From NCBI RefSeq assembly GCF_030317115.1, contig NZ_JASZYF010000032.1, positions 1-63,661 of the forward strand: 63,661 nt of DNA. Reading direction: 5' to 3'. This DNA is from Variovorax gracilis. Lineage in GTDB: Bacteria > Pseudomonadota > Gammaproteobacteria > Burkholderiales > Burkholderiaceae_C. This document shows, piece after piece, positions 59,341 to 63,661 of the stretch. The translations under genes and the position numbers were made by a program. Every line of letters begins with the position of its first letter. The stretch's first letter is position 1. Under the pieces are notes generated by a model. The model was not told where the DNA came from. It saw only the letters and a list, made by a program, of their open reading frames with translations, and searched no databases.

Positions 59341-60135
59341 ATGACATCGCACTTCCACCGAAGCTCGTTCAGCGCCTGCATCGCAACGGCGCTTGCCCTG
59401 CTCGCGACCGGCTGTGCGGCGCCCGGATCGGGCAACGCCGGCATTACCGCGTCCGACGACCTGGCCAAGGTCTCCAACGTTGGCTTCCTGACGGAGCCCG
59501 GCAAGCTGAAGGCGCAGCCCGCGAACGGTGGGTTCCTGTGCTGGCGGCAGGCCGGTGTCAACTGGAGGAGCTACGACAAAGTGATGTTCGAGCGCATCCA
59601 GGTCTACGTCACGCCGGCCACGGCGCAGAGCCCGATCGACCCCAGCGACCTCAAGACGCTCGTCGACTACTTCCACAGTGCGATGGTCAAGAGCGTGTCA
59701 CCCGAGGTTCAGGTCGTCAACGTGGCCGGCCCGGGAGTGCTGCGGGTCAGGCTTGCGCTGACCTCGCTGGTGCCGACGAACACGCTGGAGAGCATGGCCG
59801 GCACCGCCGTGCCTTACGGCTTCGTCGCCGAGATAGGCTCCGGGGCGGCCACGGGGCGCCCCGTCGGGTCGACGCCCTACCTGGGCAAGACCGGCCTGGA
59901 GGCACAGTTCCGCGACGGTGCCTCCGGCACGGTGCTGGCCGAGTGCGCCGACACCCAGATCGGCCTCAAGTACGCGGCCGACCTCAACAACGGGGCGACC
60001 ACCGCGGCGGAGGCCTGGATGAACGGCTACGTGAGCTCCTTCACCAGCTGGAGCTACGCGCAGGACGCCTTCAACAAATGGTCGGCCGCCTTCGCCCGGC
60101 GGTTCGCCGAACTGCGCGCCCAGTCCCCGCAATGA
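59341..60135 (+). CDS. DUF3313 lipoprotein
   Basis: A 264-aa lipoprotein with lipobox LLATGC (Cys about residue 24). The DUF3313 domain is evident: the YDKVMFERIQVYVTP segment, LKTLVDYFHSAMVKSV, and VRLALTSLVPTNTLESM. GFVAEIGSGAATGRPVGSTP and ECADTQIGLKY also fit the family. Members are periplasm-facing lipoproteins of unknown function, often near outer-membrane or sulfatase-linked genes. Its stop overlaps the next start (ATGA), so it is coupled to the outer-membrane protein. Confidence 0.82.
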   Translation: MTSHFHRSSFSACIATALALLATGCAAPGSGNAGITASDDLAKVSNVGFLTEPGKLKAQPANGGFLCWRQAGVNWRSYDKVMFERIQVYVTPATAQSPIDPSDLKTLVDYFHSAMVKSVSPEVQVVNVAGPGVLRVRLALTSLVPTNTLESMAGTAVPYGFVAEIGSGAATGRPVGSTPYLGKTGLEAQFRDGASGTVLAECADTQIGLKYAADLNNGATTAAEAWMNGYVSSFTSWSYAQDAFNKWSAAFARRFAELRAQSPQ

Positions 60136-60881
60136 AAGCGCTGACCGCCATCTGCAGTCTCGCCACCGCGATGGGCTGCCTGTCCGCATCGGCGCAGACC
60201 ACCCTGCCTGTCGCCAACGAGTGGCAGTTCGAGTTCGTTCCCTACCTCTGGCTGGCAGGCATCCGCTCGGATCTCAAGCTGGGGCCGCTTCCCGGGAACA
60301 CGCTGTCGGTGAGCTCCACGGGCATCCTGGAGGCGCTGGACTTCGGGGCCATGGGCACGCTCGAAGCCCGCAAGGGCCCGTGGGGCGGATGGCTCGACGT
60401 GCAATACGTGAAGCTGGGCGTGTCGAACCAGTTCGCCGGCGGTCTGCTGGGCGGCTACAACGTCAAGTTCGAGCAGACCATCACCACGCTGGCCGGTTTC
60501 TACCGCGTGATCGACGGCCCGGTGGCCGTCGATGTGCTTGGCGGCGTGCGCTATGTGGATGCCAAGACCAATGTCGACTTCGCGCCCAGCCTGCGCGGCC
60601 TCGGGGGGAGCAAGGAGGAGAAGGTGGGCTCGACCGACGGCGTCATCGGCGTGCGCGCGATCGTCCCAGTCGGCGACAAATGGTCGCTGCTGGGCTACCT
60701 CGACGTCGGGGAAGGCGGCTCGAGTTCGAGCTGGCAGGCCATCGCCGGCGCCAGCTACCAATACTCCCCGGTCACTTCATTCAAGTTGGGTTATCGCTAC
60801 CTGGATTACAGGCGCGACGATGCAATGCTCAACAAGGTGGCCATGGGCGGCTTCTACTTCGGCGCCGGATTCAAGTTCTGA
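60132..60881 (+). CDS. Outer-membrane beta-barrel protein
   Basis: A 249-aa protein with a signal peptide (LTAICSLATAMGCLSASA-Q). Alternating hydrophobic strands follow: EWQFEFVPYLWLAGIRSDLK, KGPWGGWLDVQYVKLG, VAVDVLGGVRYVDAKTNVDF, and the C-terminal SFKLGYRYLDYRRDD plus a closing MGGFYFGAGFKF ending in Phe, as required for barrel insertion. Probably 10-12 strands. Coupled to the DUF3313 gene and followed after 8 bp by the FGE gene. Could be a small porin or an envelope-associated sensor; unknown. Confidence 0.82.
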   Translation: MKALTAICSLATAMGCLSASAQTTLPVANEWQFEFVPYLWLAGIRSDLKLGPLPGNTLSVSSTGILEALDFGAMGTLEARKGPWGGWLDVQYVKLGVSNQFAGGLLGGYNVKFEQTITTLAGFYRVIDGPVAVDVLGGVRYVDAKTNVDFAPSLRGLGGSKEEKVGSTDGVIGVRAIVPVGDKWSLLGYLDVGEGGSSSSWQAIAGASYQYSPVTSFKLGYRYLDYRRDDAMLNKVAMGGFYFGAGFKF

Positions 60882-60889
60882 ACGCAAAC

Positions 60890-61867
60890 ATGACGACCGA
60901 AACTTTCACATCGATCGATGTCGTCCCGGCGCTGCATCCGGGCATGCTGTGGATCCCGGGCGGTAACTTCCGCATGGGATCGGACCACCACTACCCCGAG
61001 GAGAAGCCGTCGCACCGCGTGACGGTCGACGGCTTCTGGATGGATGCCACGCCGGTCACCAACGCGCAGTTCAGGGCCTTCGCCGACGCCACCGGCCATG
61101 TGACCTTCTGCGAACTCCCGCCCGATCCCAAGGACTATCCGGGCGCGCTGCCCGAAATGCTCAGGGCCGCCTCGTCGGTGTTCGTGGCGCCGCCGGGACG
61201 CGTGAGCCTGCGTGACCACTTCCAGTGGTGGGCCTTCGTCGCCGATGCCAACTGGCGGCAGCCGCAAGGGCCGGGCAGCAGCATCGCCGGCAAGGACGAT
61301 CATCCCGTGGTGCACCTGGCCTGGAGCGATGTCGAGGCCTATGCGAAGTGGGCCGGCAAGGAGATCGCGACCGAAGCCGAGTGGGAGTTCGCCGCGCGCG
61401 GCGGACTGGAAGGAACCGAATACGCCTGGGGCAGCGAACTCGCGCCGGGAGGCGTTCACCAGGCCAACACCTGGCAGGGCGAGTTCCCGTGGCAGAACCT
61501 GGCGGAAGACGGCTTCGCGGGCACGTCGCCCGTGCGCAGCTTCGCACCCAACGGCTACGGCCTGCACGACATGATCGGCAACGTCTGGGAGTGGACCCAG
61601 ACCTGGTATTCGCCGAGGCACCCGGACGAGAAGCTCAAGGCCTGCTGCATCCCGGTGAACCCGCGCGGCGCCCCGAAGGAGCAGAGCTTCGACCCCGGCA
61701 TGCCGGAGATTCCGATCCCGCGCAAGGTCATGAAGGGCGGTTCGCACCTCTGTGCGCCGAACTACTGCAGGCGCTACCGGCCGGCCGCCCGGATGCCGCA
61801 GCCGGTGGACACCTCGACCTCGCACCTGGGATTCCGGTGCATCGTGCGTTTGCAGGCACAGCCATGA
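60890..61867 (+). CDS. Formylglycine-generating enzyme (SUMF1/FGE family)
   Basis: A 325-aa copper-dependent oxidase that converts the Cys of CxPxR sulfatase motifs to formylglycine. MLWIPGGNFRMGSDHHYPEE opens the fold, and VVHLAWSDVEAYAKWAGKEI and GLHDMIGNVWEWTQTWY are family hallmarks. The two active-site Cys are at residues 288 and 293 in GGSHLCAPNYCRRYRPAAR, which separates true FGE from look-alikes. No signal peptide, so it acts in the cytoplasm before sulfatase export. The sulfatase at 2261-4666 (CSPSR) is a natural client. Its stop overlaps the next start. Confidence 0.94.
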   Translation: MTTETFTSIDVVPALHPGMLWIPGGNFRMGSDHHYPEEKPSHRVTVDGFWMDATPVTNAQFRAFADATGHVTFCELPPDPKDYPGALPEMLRAASSVFVAPPGRVSLRDHFQWWAFVADANWRQPQGPGSSIAGKDDHPVVHLAWSDVEAYAKWAGKEIATEAEWEFAARGGLEGTEYAWGSELAPGGVHQANTWQGEFPWQNLAEDGFAGTSPVRSFAPNGYGLHDMIGNVWEWTQTWYSPRHPDEKLKACCIPVNPRGAPKEQSFDPGMPEIPIPRKVMKGGSHLCAPNYCRRYRPAARMPQPVDTSTSHLGFRCIVRLQAQP

Positions 61868-62261
61868 CCCTCGCGAACGACGCAGTGCCGGCCCGACTCG
61901 GGCGAATCCTCGCCTTTGCCGCGCTTGTCGAAGGCGTCACCGGCCTGGCCTCGCTCATGGTGCCGGCCCTCGTCATCCGGGGGCTGTTCGGCGTTGAGGT
62001 CGAGGGCGCGTCGCTGGCGCTCGGCCGCGTCTGCGGCATTGCGCTGATCGCCCTCGGCTGGGCCTGCTGGCCGGGCGGGCGTGGCCAGCAGGGCACCATG
62101 AAGCCATCGCGCGCCATGCTGATCTACAACGGCCTGATCGCGCTGTACCTCGCCTGGGTCGGCCTGGCCCATCCCCGGCGGGCCTGCTCCTGTGGCCGGC
62201 GGTGGTCCTGCATGCCATCGTGGCGGGGATTCTGGTCCATGCGGCGCGCACGGACGCATGA
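61864..62261 (+). pseudogene. Small four-helix membrane protein gene with a one-base frameshift
   Basis: The start overlaps the FGE stop (ATGA). The first frame gives three helices (ILAFAALVEGVTGLASLMVP, ASLALGRVCGIALIALGWAC, LIYNGLIALYLAWVGLAHP). The fourth helix (GLLLWPAVVLHAIVAGILVH, ending ARTDA and a stop at 62261) is in another frame. The break is at a CCCC run near 62181; one extra C would restore a ~132-aa protein. Without it the frame runs on into an unrelated tail to 62640 over the next gene. Either a real mutation, slippage or a reading error. Function unknown. Confidence 0.75.
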
Positions 62262-62308
62262 GGAGCTCCACGTCGACGTTCCTGGTCAAACCCTTTGGAG
62301 TGAGAACA

Positions 62309-63133
62309 ATGCGTTTCAGCTTCCATGCGAAAGCCACCCGCGCGAGCGCAGCCATCATGATCGCCGCGTTGCTGGCGGCTTCGGCCCGCGCCGAACTGAG
62401 TGCCGAGGAACTCGCCAAGCTCGCGCAGAACCCGGTCGGCAACCTCATCAGCGTGCCGTTCCAGAACAACACCAATCTCAACTACGGGCCCGAGAAGGGG
62501 ACGCAGAACATTCTGAACATCCAGCCGGTGATCCCGATTTCGATCAACAAGGACTGGAACCTCATCACCCGCACCATCCTGCCAGTGATCTCGATGCCCT
62601 CGCTAGGTCCCGGGATCGGCAGCTTGAATGGTGTCGGTGACGTGGTTCTCACCGCCTTCTTGTCGCCGGCCAACCCCGGCAAGTGGATCTGGGGTGCTGG
62701 ACCGGTGGTGCAGATTCCGACCAACAGCAACTCGGAACTGGGCAACAAGAACTGGGGGCTGGGGCCGGCCCTCGTCGTGCTGCACATGGACCATGGCGAC
62801 CCTTGGGTCTACGGTGCCCTGATGAACAACATCTGGTCGGTGAGCAGCAGCAAGCAAGGCGGCTCGTACAACAACGGGACGCTCCAGCCATTCATCAACT
62901 ACAACTTCCCAGGCGGCTTCTACCTCACCACGGCGCCGATCATCACGGCCGACTGGAACGCCGAAAGCAGCCAGCGCTGGACGGTGCCGCTGGGCGGAGG
63001 CGTCGGCAAGATCTTCCATCTGGGGAAGCTACCGGTGAACACACAGCTATCGGCGTACTACAACGTGGTGAAGCCGGACAACGGCCCCAACTGGCAGATC
63101 CGTCTGCAAGCGCAGTTCATGTTCCCCAAATGA
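62309..63133 (+). CDS. Neuromedin-U-like outer-membrane protein
   Basis: A 274-aa protein with a signal peptide (ASAAIMIAALLAASARA-E). The mature start ELSAEELAKLAQNPVGNLIS followed by VPFQNNTNLNYGPEKGTQNI is the hallmark of bacterial proteins that are (mis)named neuromedin U. Alternating strands and a C-terminal aromatic-hydrophobic strand (IRLQAQFMFPK) suggest a beta-barrel. GGAG lies before the ATG at 62309; earlier ATGs have no signal. Such proteins occur often in sulfatase/FGE neighbourhoods; a transport role is assumed, not shown. Confidence 0.83.
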   Translation: MRFSFHAKATRASAAIMIAALLAASARAELSAEELAKLAQNPVGNLISVPFQNNTNLNYGPEKGTQNILNIQPVIPISINKDWNLITRTILPVISMPSLGPGIGSLNGVGDVVLTAFLSPANPGKWIWGAGPVVQIPTNSNSELGNKNWGLGPALVVLHMDHGDPWVYGALMNNIWSVSSSKQGGSYNNGTLQPFINYNFPGGFYLTTAPIITADWNAESSQRWTVPLGGGVGKIFHLGKLPVNTQLSAYYNVVKPDNGPNWQIRLQAQFMFPK

Positions 63134-63230
63134 CCGGCACAACGCTCACCGGCAGGCAATGCAAATCTTCGAACCGCTGTGCGGCGCGGAGGTGGTCAAA
63201 CGCAACCTGCAACGTTCCGGCATCAGCATA

Positions 63231-63296
63231 GGCTTGGATCACCACTATCCGGAGGAGAAGTTCTCGCATCGCTTGACCGTCGACGGCGTTTGGATG
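63231..63296 (+). pseudogene. Fragment of a second FGE gene
   Basis: These 66 bases align without gaps to 60977-61042 of the FGE gene, with about 53 of 66 bases identical. Translated, GLDHHYPEEKFSHRLTVDGV corresponds to GSDHHYPEEKPSHRVTVDGF. Nothing of the rest of the gene remains, and a REP-like repeat begins 6 bases after it. It is a relic of a diverged FGE paralog rather than a fresh duplication. Confidence 0.8.
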
Positions 63297-63302
63297 GCGT
63301 TC

Positions 63303-63345
63303 CGCTTCCCTTTCGGGCAATGGATCTGCCCTTCGACCCAGTTAC
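63303..63345 (+). repeat. REP-like short repeat, copy E
   Basis: CGCTTCCCTTTCGGGCAATG then GATCTGCCCTTCGACCC. It starts right where the FGE relic ends, which suggests that the element was involved in truncating it. Confidence 0.65.
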
Positions 63346-63524
63346 CTTTCGCACGCCGACGCGCAATGATGAACCCAGACTGAACGCTGCCTTGCCGATC
63401 GGGCCATCTGGCAACGCAAGCTTCGGCACTCACATCCACCGAGAGAGAAGGAGTCGCGCGCATGAACATACTCCCACCGCACCTCTCGCGACGGCGTGGT
63501 CAGCGGCTCGATGCCTCCCAGCAA

Positions 63525-63661
63525 TGACACCGATCCCGACCCGCGTGGTACTCGTGGTGGACGACGACGACAGCATGCGCCAGGCCATCGAGCGGTTGCT
63601 GATGGCCGCCGGACTGAAGACCGCGACCTATGCCTCGGCGGAAGCGTTGCTGGCGAGCGGC
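63525..63661 (+). CDS. Response regulator receiver domain (5' end only)
   Basis: The window ends 45 codons into this gene. VVLVVDDDDSMRQAIERLLM gives the acidic pair and first helix of a FixJ-like receiver, and ATYASAEALLASG is the usual next segment. It resembles the start of the regulator at 58431 but is clearly a different gene. The ATG at 63525 is the first one in frame; an ATG at 63512 is out of frame. Confidence 0.8.

Larger units (their letters stand above)
63134..63524. other. Gap with gene debris
   Basis: Between the neuromedin-U-like gene and the next regulator. Contains a 66-bp FGE gene fragment and a REP-like repeat directly after it, annotated separately. The short frames here are remnants or chance. 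Confidence 0.6.

Noticed and set aside
1..63661. CRISPR arrays, tRNA or rRNA genes, prophage genes
   Set aside because: I saw no regularly spaced repeats, no cloverleaf-like sequences with typical tRNA arms, no rRNA signature stretches and no phage structural genes.

Overview
The window is GC-rich DNA from a proteobacterium, most likely a betaproteobacterium of the Burkholderiales/Comamonadaceae type (Variovorax-like). I infer this from four Bug-type (tripartite tricarboxylate) substrate-binding proteins, several LysR and AraC regulators, CaiB/BaiF CoA-transferases, two BKACE enzymes, a PHA synthase and frequent GGAGACAA-type ribosome binding sites. No tRNA, rRNA, CRISPR array, phage gene or replication origin was seen.

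Layout. 1-9.6 kb: the end of a response regulator, two closely similar soluble histidine kinases (480-1613 and 8398-9522), and between them a cysteine-type arylsulfatase, two small secreted proteins, a GNAT acetyltransferase and a methyltransferase. 10.1-15.2 kb: a minus-strand operon (acyl-CoA dehydrogenase, quinone reductase, BKACE, SDR) with a divergent GlxA-like AraC regulator. 15.4-17.9 kb: a decayed TAXI transporter protein gene and mltF. 18.4-28.5 kb: a polyhydroxyalkanoate (PHA) and acyl-CoA region with MFS, YeiH, a MaoC/PhaJ-like hydratase, a broken phaC, an AraC regulator, an AhpD-like protein, BKACE, DUF1289, acyl-CoA synthetase and phaZ. 29-32.5 kb: two RraA-like proteins around a Bug receptor, with a divergent LysR.

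32.7-43.8 kb: the most coherent system. A GntR regulator gene and an enoyl-CoA hydratase gene are each preceded by an identical 24-bp palindromic site. The cluster also encodes two CaiB CoA-transferases, an MFS and a Bug receptor, a mesaconyl-CoA-hydratase-like protein, and CitE- and CitF-like proteins without the citrate-lyase acyl carrier or its maturation genes. It reads as a route from an unsaturated branched dicarboxylate (itaconate, mesaconate or citraconate class) through a citramalyl-CoA-like intermediate to acetyl-CoA and pyruvate. 44-54 kb: two further small-organic-acid clusters, each with a divergent LysR; one is a tightly coupled CoA-transferase / HMG-CoA-lyase-like / VOC / 2-hydroxyacid dehydrogenase / Bug operon.

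54.2-55.4 kb: an intact IS30-family element. 55.7-63.7 kb: an OmpA-like lipoprotein, an unusual sensor kinase with FixJ-type regulator, a DUF3313 lipoprotein, outer-membrane proteins, a formylglycine-generating enzyme (FGE), a frameshifted membrane protein, a fragment of a second FGE gene and the start of another response regulator. The FGE would activate the sulfatase seen at 2.3-4.7 kb. A short REP-like repeat occurs only beside these two distant parts, and a perfect 91-bp direct repeat lies near each, so the sulfatase locus may have been split by rearrangement.
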